A DNA stretch of 64,000 bases from a virus. A program made the translations under genes and the position numbers. Where the stretch lies: positions 24,097 through 88,096 of IMG/VR virus record IMGVR_UViG_3300042464_000635; one strand, given 5' to 3'. This document shows positions 14,324-22,213 of the stretch, in pieces (within the stretch, counting starts at the first letter, position 1; each line of letters opens with the position of its first letter). Under the pieces are notes generated by a model. The model was not told the DNA's origin. It did no database searches and worked only from the letters and a program-made list of their open reading frames with translations.

Positions 14324-15798
14324 GCTCCTTCAGCAAATACGGCACCGACAGCGTCGTACCTTTCAGTGTAAACAGCGTCACGCATAACCCCTACAGGCGT
14401 AATTACCCCGCCAGTAAGCACAGCTTTCAGGATTGAAGGGCTGCACCCGGAGACCAGGCAAGTTCCCGTGTCATGCATTTTCATAGGTACGTTGCCGCTA
14501 GAGCTAACATTCCAGAAGACAAGTTCCGGCAAGGAATACCCTGCTTGAGCATACTTGATTCGCACCGCCTCAAAGTTTGTCACTGAGTTGTTTCTGCAGC
14601 AGGAATCAAACTGCATGTCTGAGACAATGATGAGCTTGCGAGGCATTTCCCCTTCAGGAATATGGTTCCTCGTTGCGGTAGCCAACACAAGATCGAAGAC
14701 TGCTTGCAGGTCTGTATTCATGTCCCACTTGGCTCGACTAAGGTTATTAACACGCTCAGCAATGTTTCTCCCGGTGACAGACTGCAGCTTCGGGCTTCCT
14801 GAGAAGGTTAGGAACTTATCCTTCCATGCCCCGGTGTTACGCTCAGCGATGTACATCGCCAGCGAGATTGAAACCGCCATGGGCATGCCGCCGTTCTGGC
14901 CCATAGACCCCGAGACATCAGCAACTACAAGGCCGTTTAGCTGCTCTCCCTCCATGTAGTTGGGTAGAGCCTCCCACATTAAGTTTAGAGTCTGATCGCT
15001 CTTTTCACCCCCGTAAAGGTACTTGTGCACGATTTCGTAAGGGTAGATCGTACCGGCATTGATTTTTGCCTCACCTTTCTCTACCGAGTCAAGGTAGGAT
15101 TGGTAACGGTTGCCGTCGCGCTTTGCAAAGGCTTTGCGGTACATAAACCCTGCGCGAGAGGGCAACACACCGTAGTCAATGCTTTCCCACTCACGGGCAC
15201 ACATTGGCTGCTCAACAATCTTGACTTGTGACCTGAGGGCAGTCAGAGCCTTGCGGTACTGCCTCTCGGTCCAACCCATTTCCTTGGCGATAAGGCGGCC
15301 AACTCGCTTGGATTCTTGGCTCGATGCGTTAATGGAAGGCAGCCACTTTGCCAGAAGTGAAACGGACTTTCCAATTTCCGTGTTTAGATCGGCGTTAAGC
15401 TGTTCTTTAATCACTTCGAGTGCAACGTTCCACACGGAAGTTCCTTCGAGTGCAACAAGGTCGTCCCAGCGCCCGTACTGTGGAATTAGCCCGACGAGTT
15501 TCTCACCGACAGCGGTGTCATTGCGGACGAGTTCCTTAAAAACTTCTCGAAAGATCTTTCGCTCTCCCTGGCCCCCACGAATGTCGCGTGCCCAAAATAA
15601 GATTCGAGTTGCGGTCTCAGGGGCGACGGCATAAGCAAGATTGAATAGGCGAGTTGCTTCGCTGATGTTGTCACGGCAAGCTGCAATCTTTCCAAAAAGG
15701 TCCAGGCACTTAGACTCGGTGGACTTGTATGCCTTTGCACCGTTTGCAGTGGTAGTTTGGTTAAACTCGTTTTCGAGTGCGTTTAAAAAGGTTGTCAT
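14320..15798 (-). CDS. DUF2828 / TROVE-like protein with a von Willebrand A domain (Ro60 family resemblance)
   Basis: About 492 residues starting MTTFLNALENEFNQTT. The N-terminal helical repeats include RILFWARDIRGGQGERKIFR, typical of TROVE/DUF2828. The C-terminal half is a vWA domain: VVADVSGSMGQ (MIDAS DxSxS), then a Thr/Asp set and IIVSDMQFDS. Ro-type proteins bind misfolded or Y-like RNAs and help RNA turnover. Fits the RNA-repair theme. Start is the ATG 3' of an A-rich leader, 63 nt inside a longer open frame. Confidence 0.88.
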   Translation of the reverse strand: MTTFLNALENEFNQTTTANGAKAYKSTESKCLDLFGKIAACRDNISEATRLFNLAYAVAPETATRILFWARDIRGGQGERKIFREVFKELVRNDTAVGEKLVGLIPQYGRWDDLVALEGTSVWNVALEVIKEQLNADLNTEIGKSVSLLAKWLPSINASSQESKRVGRLIAKEMGWTERQYRKALTALRSQVKIVEQPMCAREWESIDYGVLPSRAGFMYRKAFAKRDGNRYQSYLDSVEKGEAKINAGTIYPYEIVHKYLYGGEKSDQTLNLMWEALPNYMEGEQLNGLVVADVSGSMGQNGGMPMAVSISLAMYIAERNTGAWKDKFLTFSGSPKLQSVTGRNIAERVNNLSRAKWDMNTDLQAVFDLVLATATRNHIPEGEMPRKLIIVSDMQFDSCCRNNSVTNFEAVRIKYAQAGYSLPELVFWNVSSSGNVPMKMHDTGTCLVSGCSPSILKAVLTGGVITPVGVMRDAVYTERYDAVGAVFAEGA

Positions 15799-15904
15799 TT
15801 TCTCAAGTTGATTGTTTGTTTGGATACAAATTAAAGCTGTATCAACTTTGCTCCCGTCCAAATGAACTAAGGGAACTTTAGTGGGTTTACAGTGGTAGCT
15901 TCAC

Positions 15905-16408
15905 TCACCAAGAGGCACGGTACACGAAAGTCCAACTCCAGTCTCCATCAGGGATAGCAGGGTGGTTGAGGACTTTCTCCAGGACTTTGACTGTGTGTTC
16001 AAGGTCGGCGTAGTAATTCTCACCGTAGTCTGTCGAGCCGAAGAAGAATCCCCCTTCGGTGGGTAGGATCTCCGCAGGGTTTACTGTGTTTGTTTCCGCA
16101 GGGGTGTCCCTACTTTCGAGGAGTTTTTTGCACCGAGAGAGAAGTTCTACCAAGTCGTCTCGGCCAACATCAATGTCTTCGCAGTTGTCTTCCCCCTCAG
16201 ATAGATCCACAAAGAACTTGTGAATGTGGTTGGCTTTACGCCAGTAAGCAACTTCGACTCGCGTGTAAAGACTGTTGCGCCTAACGGCTGCAAAGTCGGT
16301 CAGACCCAAAGCTGTTACAATCTTGTTTTACGTTTCTTTTTCTTCGTCGGACGAATGGTCGTAGTTGCCAAGGTATTTCTCAGCGTAAAGGTAGGAGTCA
16401 AGTCCCAT
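15905..16408 (-). pseudogene. MGLDxYL / YWRKAN phage protein interrupted by an in-frame TAA
   Basis: Translates MGLDSYLYAEKYLGNYDHSS...KET, then TAA (16328-16330), then NKIVTALGLTDF...VEVAYWRKANHIHKFFVD...GFFFGSTDYGENYY in the same frame. In other phages the two parts form one protein of about 165 residues. TTG at 16309 could restart the second part. Either a nonsense mutation, a sequencing substitution or a readthrough site. Confidence 0.8.
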
Positions 16409-16457
16409 GGTTTTGCGAGGTTGGTTGATCAGGAGTTTGGGTCGGACGGCGGTGCAA

Positions 16458-16667
16458 TCAGCGCAGGTTGTCCGTACCTGCGATCTCTTCTTGAAGACGT
16501 TCAATAGCTCCACGAACCATACCTTCCCAGAAGGAAGGGTCAAAGGCAAGGTCAACGCCCCTATCTACCCATTCCTCAATTTTCGTTTCGTGAATGGTGT
16601 CGCGTCCAGACTTTGTGAATCGGCCACGGGACTCGTTCCAAATCTGGCCAAAGTTGTCGAAGTTCAT
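16458..16667 (-). CDS. Hypothetical protein (69 aa)
   Basis: MNFDNFGQIWNESRGRFTKS..., helical and acidic at the end. Coupled to 16664-17053 by ATGA overlap. Confidence 0.7.
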   Translation of the reverse strand: MNFDNFGQIWNESRGRFTKSGRDTIHETKIEEWVDRGVDLAFDPSFWEGMVRGAIERLQEEIAGTDNLR

Positions 16668-17053
16668 TGTTTTGTTAAGAAGTAGAGTTGCGGTTGTTGG
16701 TTTTCCTCGTACCGTGAGTAGCCGATAAAGTCACCCTTATCGCCGGCTACCCACGGTGAAATCCATTCAAAGAACTTTTGAATCTCTCCCTGGTAGTTCT
16801 TAATGTCGCCTTTTCCTAGAATCGCCCATTGCTTCGAGATCGTGTCTCGTTCCAGGAACTTGCAGTGTGTTCGTGGAGTGTAATAGCTGCCGTCACTGAA
16901 AAGCCAACCCCAGCGGTCTGGAAGGTCCTTCAGGGCCTCTCTTTTCGAGTCTTCGTCGAGCTTTCCGCACATTGCCTTGAGAACGGTAATGACGTCGTCG
17001 GGTGTCGATGCTTTGAGGTCAACGTTGACGTAAATCTCTGTATACATTCCCAT
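16664..17053 (-). CDS. MGMYTEIYVNVDLK phage protein
   Basis: 129 residues with the widespread phage signature MGMYTEIYVNVDLK, GSYYTPRTHC, KGDIKNYQGEI and GDFIGYSRYEE. Function unknown; family recognised by motif. Confidence 0.85.
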   Translation of the reverse strand: MGMYTEIYVNVDLKASTPDDVITVLKAMCGKLDEDSKREALKDLPDRWGWLFSDGSYYTPRTHCKFLERDTISKQWAILGKGDIKNYQGEIQKFFEWISPWVAGDKGDFIGYSRYEENQQPQLYFLTKQ

Positions 17054-17106
17054 GTTTTCTTTGCGGTTTTCTTTGGGTTATGGTGCCAGTGCGATGGTTT
17101 TGTAAG

Positions 17107-17155
17107 GGTATACTAGCGTGTTTGCTACGGGGAAGCAAGGGGCGGCTTCCCGCCC
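17107..17155 (-). promoter_or_regulatory. Hairpin-TATA intergenic repeat, copy 8
   Basis: GGGCGGGAAGCCGCCC hairpin, GCTTCCCCGTAGC stem, TAGTATACCC box. Leader about 54 nt to 17053. Confidence 0.75.
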
Positions 17156-17172
17156 TTACCCCCGGACCACAC

Positions 17173-17991
17173 TCACTTCGTGTTAAAAACACCCTCAGAA
17201 AGGGAGAGCACGTTGGCACCGTTAATCAGAATTTTCTGAATACTGCCGTTTTTCATGGCTTCACGGAGAACCTCAAGACGTTGGTACTCAAGAGACTGCG
17301 AAGTCACTGTGGATGCCAGTGCCTTGTTTTCCTCGGCCTTAAGTTGAGCTGTTTCAGTCTTAACTTGCTGCTCTTTTAGGCCAGATTGGGCGGCAACTAC
17401 ACGATTCACCGATGCCACCAAGTCGTCCGGTAAGTCAGCTTTGCCTACGATGGTGGAGTCGACGGTTATTCTACCGTCAAGGCCGTTCTTTCGAAGAGCT
17501 TCGGACAGGTTGGTTTTGATTGTGTCTTGAATCTGTTCTAGGCTGCTGTTTACAGCTAGTGCGGGGAACTCATCGACAGACTGATTTACGGCGGATGTAA
17601 TCAACCTGGAAATGTAGCTGGACATTAGTTGAAGCTGACCATTTTCGGCAATCCCGTGATTAGTCAGATCGTAGTTGGTGAAGAACTCGTAAAGGGAGTT
17701 AGGGTTGATGCTGTATGTTACAGTAACATCCATCTCTTTCATGATGGTGTTGTCCTTGGTCTTCGGGCGAAGGTCGTTTGCAGTTACCGTGATCTTTCGG
17801 GTGTTGAACACCTTAATGGATCCGAACCCGTCGTACTTAATGCCTGGTGTCAGAACCTCGTTTTTCACTTGGCCGTCGAAACCGACATAGAGCCCGTTTT
17901 CACCGGTGTTGATCGTAGTGAACTGACCAGCGGTGAGGGCGAGAAGGAGAGCACCGGCACCAACGCCGATACCAATTTTTGCGAGTGACAT
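17173..17991 (-). CDS. SPFH / prohibitin-like membrane protein
   Basis: 272 residues. N-terminal membrane anchor (VGAGALLLALTAGQFTT), then the band-7 core (PGIKYDGFGSIKVFNTR, DVTVTYSINPNSLYEFF) and a coiled C-terminus with AQSGLKEQQVKTETAQLKAE. Host prohibitins scaffold membrane proteases. A phage copy could protect or remodel the host membrane. It is preceded by a direct repeat CACATTCAAAAT. Confidence 0.92.
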   Translation of the reverse strand: MSLAKIGIGVGAGALLLALTAGQFTTINTGENGLYVGFDGQVKNEVLTPGIKYDGFGSIKVFNTRKITVTANDLRPKTKDNTIMKEMDVTVTYSINPNSLYEFFTNYDLTNHGIAENGQLQLMSSYISRLITSAVNQSVDEFPALAVNSSLEQIQDTIKTNLSEALRKNGLDGRITVDSTIVGKADLPDDLVASVNRVVAAQSGLKEQQVKTETAQLKAEENKALASTVTSQSLEYQRLEVLREAMKNGSIQKILINGANVLSLSEGVFNTK

Positions 17992-18013
17992 TTTGAATGT
18001 GATTTTGAATGTG
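17989..18013 (-). repeat. Direct repeat CACATTCAAAAT before the prohibitin start
   Basis: On the minus strand CACATTCAAAAT occurs twice in tandem, the second running into the ATG. No Shine-Dalgarno is visible, as for many genes here. Confidence 0.7.
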
Positions 18014-18036
18014 AGTGGTTTGGAATTAAGGCTGAG

Positions 18037-18198
18037 CTAGTCTTTAGTTACACCGGCGTAAATAAACGCACATGCAACACAAAGGAGGAGTGCGAGCGGT
18101 ACAATTTTGAGGAAGAACACCACTGGAAGTCCCCTCAAAAGAAGAATGAGCAAGAGTAGCGATGCTCCAGCAGCGACACCAAGAACTCGTATTAGCAT
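18037..18198 (-). CDS. Two-helix membrane peptide (53 aa)
   Basis: MLIRVLGVAAGASLLLLILL then LALLLCVACAFIYAGV: two hydrophobic helices with a short basic loop. Between the 18220 gene and the prohibitin gene, so possibly a partner. Confidence 0.65.
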   Translation of the reverse strand: MLIRVLGVAAGASLLLLILLLRGLPVVFFLKIVPLALLLCVACAFIYAGVTKD

Positions 18199-18219
18199 GT
18201 GGGGTTACAGGGTAGGGAG

Positions 18220-18564
18220 CTAAGCAATTTTCCAGTCTTCAGCGTCACGAAACTCAAGGGACTCAAACCCGTCGTAGTCCGTAACCCTAAACATAACCCC
18301 TTCAGGTACCCAGTAAATTGAAAGTTTTCCTGCGCCACCACCGTAAAAGTAGGACTCGGGGTAAACGGACTCAACGTACTCTGGAATGGAGTCTCGGCGG
18401 TCGTCTTCAACCATGTGCACCAGGGTGGGGTCGAACAACAGAAAGTTTTCGAGACCGTCGTTACCCTCACCATCACTGGAGTTCCATGTGCTCCAACCAG
18501 CGCCAAAGCCTGGGCTATATAACACGGCGACTTTGCCGTCTCGAACTACTCTGTCAGCTTTCAT
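18220..18564 (-). CDS. VLYSPGFGAGWSTWN phage protein
   Basis: 114 residues with VAVLYSPGFGAGWSTWN, FDPTLVHMVE, LSIYWVPEGVMFRVTDYDG. A common phage family of unknown function. Confidence 0.8.
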   Translation of the reverse strand: MKADRVVRDGKVAVLYSPGFGAGWSTWNSSDGEGNDGLENFLLFDPTLVHMVEDDRRDSIPEYVESVYPESYFYGGGAGKLSIYWVPEGVMFRVTDYDGFESLEFRDAEDWKIA

Positions 18565-18778
18565 TTCGGTTAAAGTGTGTTACAAGGAAGGTTTCTTGGT
18601 TTTCGTAGGCCTTAGCGAGAGCTTCGCCCTCAGCTTGAAGGAGCCTTACGAGGTCAAACTGTCCGCGATCAAGGAGGAGATGACATTGCACGGAAAGGTC
18701 CCATAGTCGAGTCTGAATTGCATCGCCAAGGGAAAACGCCTTACCATGTAAGGCAGTGTCGTAGGGGTTGGGGTTCAT
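18554..18778 (-). CDS. Hypothetical protein (74 aa)
   Basis: MNPNPYDTALHGKAFSLGD..., helical (LVRLLQAEGEALAKAYENQ). Overlaps the next gene by 11 nt. Confidence 0.7.
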   Translation of the reverse strand: MNPNPYDTALHGKAFSLGDAIQTRLWDLSVQCHLLLDRGQFDLVRLLQAEGEALAKAYENQETFLVTHFNRNES

Positions 18779-18796
18779 AAGTTAAGGGTTGGGAGA

Positions 18797-19534
18797 CTAA
18801 GCAAACTGAACAAGGGTTTGTTCTTCCAGGTTCCACACACAGAGGCGAGCGTGCGCCGGGTCAAAACTTTTCTGAGTGCTACCACCCATCTGACCGTCGA
18901 GAACCAGGCTCCTCTCGCTCGTGTGAACGTGGTGGTAGTGTCCTGCGACACGAACCCAGGTCCGATCGCATTCCTCTTCCCACCAAAAGACACGAGTCTC
19001 ATCTTGAGGGTACACCGCACCGGGACGGCGAGGACCAAATAGCATGTAGTCCTTGGCTTTTCTCGTAACCTCATTCACACGGTATACTCCTGTGTAAGAC
19101 GGCGGAACAAGAACCCACTTCGGAAACATCGCGTGAGCACAACGGTACTCGGTCCCTCGGGAATCTCGCAAGGCAACCCCGTAGGGAAAAGTTTCCAGCC
19201 AGGCAGAGACTTCCTCAATAGGGATACCTGCGTCTGAGAAGTCTTGCACAGTACGCTCAAAGCCCTCTTTAAGAACCACGTTGTTCCCGCGAGCGTAACG
19301 CTCCAGCTTGTTTTGGTGGTTGCTTCGAAGCACAATCGCCCCTTCTTCCACGGCTTGGCTGACAGCTTTATACACACCTGCGCTGTCGCTTGTTTCCATA
19401 CGAGAGTCAAAAAGGTCTCCGAGGAAAATTGGTGTGCAATTTGCTCCTCTGCAATAATCGAGTGCTTTGAGCAAGGGCTTTCTCTGAGAGTGTAGGTCGC
19501 CGATGAAGGCAAAATTGGAAGTAACGTTATTCAT
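18797..19534 (-). CDS. Calcineurin-like metallophosphatase
   Basis: 245 residues. FIGDLHSQRKPLLKAL (GDxH), FLGDLFDSR (GDxxD), VLRSNHQNKLERY (a changed GNHD), CAHAMFPKW and VAGHYHHVHT (GHxH). A second phosphatase unlike the one at 4562. RNA, nucleotide or protein substrates are all possible. Confidence 0.85.
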   Translation of the reverse strand: MNNVTSNFAFIGDLHSQRKPLLKALDYCRGANCTPIFLGDLFDSRMETSDSAGVYKAVSQAVEEGAIVLRSNHQNKLERYARGNNVVLKEGFERTVQDFSDAGIPIEEVSAWLETFPYGVALRDSRGTEYRCAHAMFPKWVLVPPSYTGVYRVNEVTRKAKDYMLFGPRRPGAVYPQDETRVFWWEEECDRTWVRVAGHYHHVHTSERSLVLDGQMGGSTQKSFDPAHARLCVWNLEEQTLVQFA

Positions 19535-19540
19535 GATATT

Positions 19541-19584
19541 ACTATAGCGTTTTCCGTCTAAGAAGCAAGGGGGGGAAACCGCCC
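19541..19584 (-). promoter_or_regulatory. Hairpin-TATA intergenic repeat, copy 9
   Basis: GGGCGGTTTCCCCCC, TTGCTTCTTAGACGG, CGCTATAGTA. Metallophosphatase start 19534 is 7 nt past the box. Confidence 0.8.
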
Positions 19585-19905
19585 TTAGCCACGTAGAAAT
19601 CCTTTGTGTTGTGCAGGCTCGCGACGGGTGGGCCTTTTTCTGGCGACAGCAGGTGCTGAGACAACCGGGGATGGCGCAGGAGACTCTGCAAGAGCAAGGG
19701 GTTGGACCGGTGACGGTGGCTCCTCCAGGGCATTAAGCAGTGCCTTCAGGGCAACGACAAGGTGGGGTCTTAGAGCCTTGACAGCCTTACTCGCAAGGCC
19801 AAAAAGGAGAACGGACCACGCAATCGTAGTCAGTGCCGCGTTCACGGCTCTGTTACCAACAACCACGTAGTTGACTCTGCGCAAGGGTTCAAGAAAGGTT
19901 TTCAT
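19585..19905 (-). CDS. Membrane-anchored Pro/Ala-rich protein
   Basis: MKTFLEPLRRVNYVVVGNR..., one hydrophobic helix (TTIAWSVLLFGLA), then a Pro/Ala-rich basic tail. Spanin-like or periplasm-spanning topology is possible. Not recognised. Confidence 0.6.
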   Translation of the reverse strand: MKTFLEPLRRVNYVVVGNRAVNAALTTIAWSVLLFGLASKAVKALRPHLVVALKALLNALEEPPSPVQPLALAESPAPSPVVSAPAVARKRPTRREPAQHKGFLRG

Positions 19906-19960
19906 TTTCTTCAAGAAAGGTTTCTGAGAGTTCGTTGTAGAGGGTGAACTCCCTAAAGCT

Positions 19961-20006
19961 AGTATAGCCCATTTGCCCCGAAAAGCAAAGGGGGAAAACC
20001 GTCCCC
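19961..20006 (-). promoter_or_regulatory. Hairpin-TATA intergenic repeat, copy 10
   Basis: GGGGACGGTTTTCCCCC, TTGCTTTTCGGGGCAA, GGGCTATACT. Leader about 54 nt. Confidence 0.75.
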
Positions 20007-20007
20007 T

Positions 20008-20205
20008 TTACCTCTGGCTTGGGCTGTTCGACGTAAAATGTGCCCTTAAGCGAGCCATAATGGCCATGTTCGCCTTAGACAGAGCCATGTCCAAGGTAGC
20101 CTTTTCTCCGACCTTGGCTTCGGTGGTGGACGACCCTCGAAGCCGTAGAGCGGAAAGGCGACGAGCAGCACACGAGGCGATGTTTAACCACTGCAGCGAG
20201 GTCAT
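20008..20205 (-). CDS. Small protein coupled to the macro-domain gene (65 aa)
   Basis: MTSLQWLNIASCAARRLSAL..., helical and basic. ATGA overlap with the macro-domain stop supports it over the plus-strand frame at the same place. Confidence 0.65.
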   Translation of the reverse strand: MTSLQWLNIASCAARRLSALRLRGSSTTEAKVGEKATLDMALSKANMAIMARLRAHFTSNSPSQR

Positions 20206-20711
20206 CGCACGTACCGTACGAGAGTGACTTCCGCAATATCGTGGCAGGATAGGGAGAAACTTTCAAGCATTTTTACTATCGTGTCTTCGTTACCGCCAGC
20301 GAGACCGCACCCAATGTATGGGAATCCTACCGCAAACTTCCCGTCCAGTGGCGCAGCCATGGCGCCGCTCCTCAAAAAAGTTTGAAAACTTTTGAGAAAG
20401 TCTCGGAAAAAGTCATACTCGAAAATGTCTTTGCCCCTTCCGTAAGAGTACTGAGTATATGCGTTGACAATGTAGAAAGTATGGTTACCGCTCCCTTGAA
20501 CCTGTGCCAGGGTAAAACGACCGAGTTTGCCCCGGTCCCCTGCCCGAGTGGAAAGGTCAACGTTCGCTGCTTCAGGGTGCTCACGGCTAATTTGCCCCGC
20601 GATGCCTGAAGCCATCTTATTAAAACAATTAGCGCCGTGGACAATTATGTCAAACTGACCCTTGCGAGCCAGCACTAACAGGTCTCCGTTGGCCCTATAA
20701 AGTGTACTCAT
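20202..20711 (-). CDS. Macro-domain protein (ADP-ribose binding/hydrolysing)
   Basis: 169 residues. FDIIVHGANCFNKMASGIAG is the ADP-ribose loop. VGFPYIGCGLAGGNEDTIVK is the second glycine loop, as in Poa1-like ADP-ribose-1''-phosphate phosphatases. It could process the ADP-ribose phosphate made in tRNA splicing or remove ADP-ribose from targets. Both readings fit genes in this window. Confidence 0.92.
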   Translation of the reverse strand: MSTLYRANGDLLVLARKGQFDIIVHGANCFNKMASGIAGQISREHPEAANVDLSTRAGDRGKLGRFTLAQVQGSGNHTFYIVNAYTQYSYGRGKDIFEYDFFRDFLKSFQTFLRSGAMAAPLDGKFAVGFPYIGCGLAGGNEDTIVKMLESFSLSCHDIAEVTLVRYVR

Positions 20712-20715
20712 ACGG

Positions 20716-20883
20716 TTAATTGGGTTTCAGACCCAAAAATATAAGGTTGCAAAGTGCTACTACGGTGGTCAAAAAATTAAAGGAAGCCCACCCTAGTTTA
20801 TTTTCCCTGTAACGTACGAGACCCAAAAATATGGACACCCACATTATAAACATCCAGATGATCGCGGAGAGTAGTGGAGACAT
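20716..20883 (-). CDS. Two-helix membrane peptide (55 aa)
   Basis: MSPLLSAIIWMFIMWVSIFL and a second helix ending LIFLGLKPN. The DNA has a 14-nt direct repeat AGACCCAAAAATAT 92 nt apart, which codes the repeated IFLGL motif. Confidence 0.65.
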   Translation of the reverse strand: MSPLLSAIIWMFIMWVSIFLGLVRYRENKLGWASFNFLTTVVALCNLIFLGLKPN

Positions 20884-20930
20884 TTTGACGAGTGATGAGT
20901 TAGCCAGAGAGGCTGGGGCAGAGTTTTGTG

Positions 20931-21209
20931 TTAATGCGGGTACTTAGGTGAACTACCAAAGTCCTCATCGTCGTACTCGACGAAAAGGTTAAGTTCCCAG
21001 AAGTTAAACTCTTCCTCGATTTTATTTTTAGCCCTACAGTACTCAGGTTCTGTCATGCAGCCAGGGTTTTGGTAAAGAACCTTAAGTTCTTCGAGTGCAC
21101 TCTGGAGATTGCGAATGTACTCGAACTGGTAAGTTCGTCGTTTGTATTGGGCCAGGGTTTCTTGAATCCCGTCAGGATACGTGAAAGTTTCAGTGAGAGG
21201 GTCAAACAA
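20931..21209 (-). CDS. Hypothetical acidic protein (92 aa)
   Basis: MFDPLTETFTYPDGIQETLA..., helical centre, acidic C-terminus VEYDDEDFGSSPKYPH. Not recognised. Confidence 0.7.
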   Translation of the reverse strand: MFDPLTETFTYPDGIQETLAQYKRRTYQFEYIRNLQSALEELKVLYQNPGCMTEPEYCRAKNKIEEEFNFWELNLFVEYDDEDFGSSPKYPH

Positions 21210-21280
21210 GATTCGGTCTTCTGGATTTATCCTTTTGGGTGGTTGTGTATATGGGGGTTGAAATGGCTCGGTTTAGGGTG

Positions 21281-21493
21281 CTAGGAAACTTTCGAGTGAT
21301 CGACGGGGTAAGAAATCCAAATGTAGTTGTCAGACCCGTCTTTGTATCCTCGGGAACCGTCGCTTGCGGTGTCAAACTGAACCCACGGTTTTCCGGACTC
21401 CCTGCAGAAGCCCCCGTTCCAGTCTCTTCGATCGCTTATATAGCCGAAGGCACCGATGGCTACACTGAACAGGGCTATGGCAAGTAGTTCCAT
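21281..21493 (-). CDS. RRDWNGG membrane-anchored phage protein (70 aa)
   Basis: N-terminal helix (MELLAIALFSVAIGAFG) then SDRRDWNGGFCRESGKPWVQ and YIWISYPVD. A common small phage protein of unknown role. Confidence 0.8.
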   Translation of the reverse strand: MELLAIALFSVAIGAFGYISDRRDWNGGFCRESGKPWVQFDTASDGSRGYKDGSDNYIWISYPVDHSKVS

Positions 21494-21575
21494 TTTTGAG
21501 ATTTGTGCTTTGCGGTTTGAATTGGAGAATGTCACCAAGGGTGTGTCTCTGGTTTCAATCATTAGGATATTTGCT

Positions 21576-21845
21576 TCAGGTGTCCCCATCTACCCCATTT
21601 GTGGACATCTGTTTGATGCGCCCTAAAACATACCCCTTTAGAAAGATTAGAAAGGTTGAACGAAGTGGAGTGTCGCTCAAGACCACTGCCGCAATACGCT
21701 TCGTTGACGAAGAACGAGCACCTTCAACAGACGCGGTGAAAAATGCGGTGTCATCTTTGGTCATTGGCCAAACGGCCAGGAAATCAGTTAAGGCACTATT
21801 CCAGTATATCTTGTCGGTTGCCGTTAACGGGGGGGGGAGTTCCAT
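21576..21845 (-). CDS. Hypothetical protein (89 aa), FLKGxxxGRI paralogue A
   Basis: Ends FLIFLKGYVLGRIKQMS. The neighbour has EIFLKGFASGRISLFE, so the two are probably related. Confidence 0.7.
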   Translation of the reverse strand: MELPPPLTATDKIYWNSALTDFLAVWPMTKDDTAFFTASVEGARSSSTKRIAAVVLSDTPLRSTFLIFLKGYVLGRIKQMSTNGVDGDT

Positions 21846-21846
21846 C

Positions 21847-22119
21847 TTAAGGACGTGTGTAGTTGCCGAACGAGTCGTAATTTGCGGTTGCGTGTCGGAA
21901 TCGCTCTAGGTCCTCAACCCTTTCATCCAAGTCGGAGAGATCGCGGGAAAGTTGCTCAAATAGTGAAATCCGACCGGAAGCAAACCCCTTCAGGAAAATT
22001 TCAGAGACGGAGCCTAGGCGGACGTCGTCTTCAGGTGTTTGACACCATAAGGTGCGAAAGGCTTCAATCGCTTCGGGAGTAGTGCCCTGAGGGTAGTTGT
22101 ACGAGGTTGGGGCGGACAT
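21847..22119 (-). CDS. Hypothetical protein (90 aa), FLKGxxxGRI paralogue B
   Basis: Contains FLKGFASGRISLFEQLS and a coiled segment LSDLDERVEDLERF. One base separates it from paralogue A. Confidence 0.7.
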   Translation of the reverse strand: MSAPTSYNYPQGTTPEAIEAFRTLWCQTPEDDVRLGSVSEIFLKGFASGRISLFEQLSRDLSDLDERVEDLERFRHATANYDSFGNYTRP

Positions 22120-22151
22120 TTAGGTTTGGCGGAGGATAAACTAACTCATTT

Positions 22152-22197
22152 ATTATAGCGTTTTGCCCCCGGAGAAACAAGGGCGGGAAACCGCCCT
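22152..22197 (-). promoter_or_regulatory. Hairpin-TATA intergenic repeat, copy 11
   Basis: Perfect GGGCGG-TTTC-CCGCCC hairpin, TTGTTTCTCC, CGCTATAATA. Leader about 32 nt to 22119. Confidence 0.8.
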
Positions 22198-22213
22198 TAG
22201 GGGCAATTCACCC

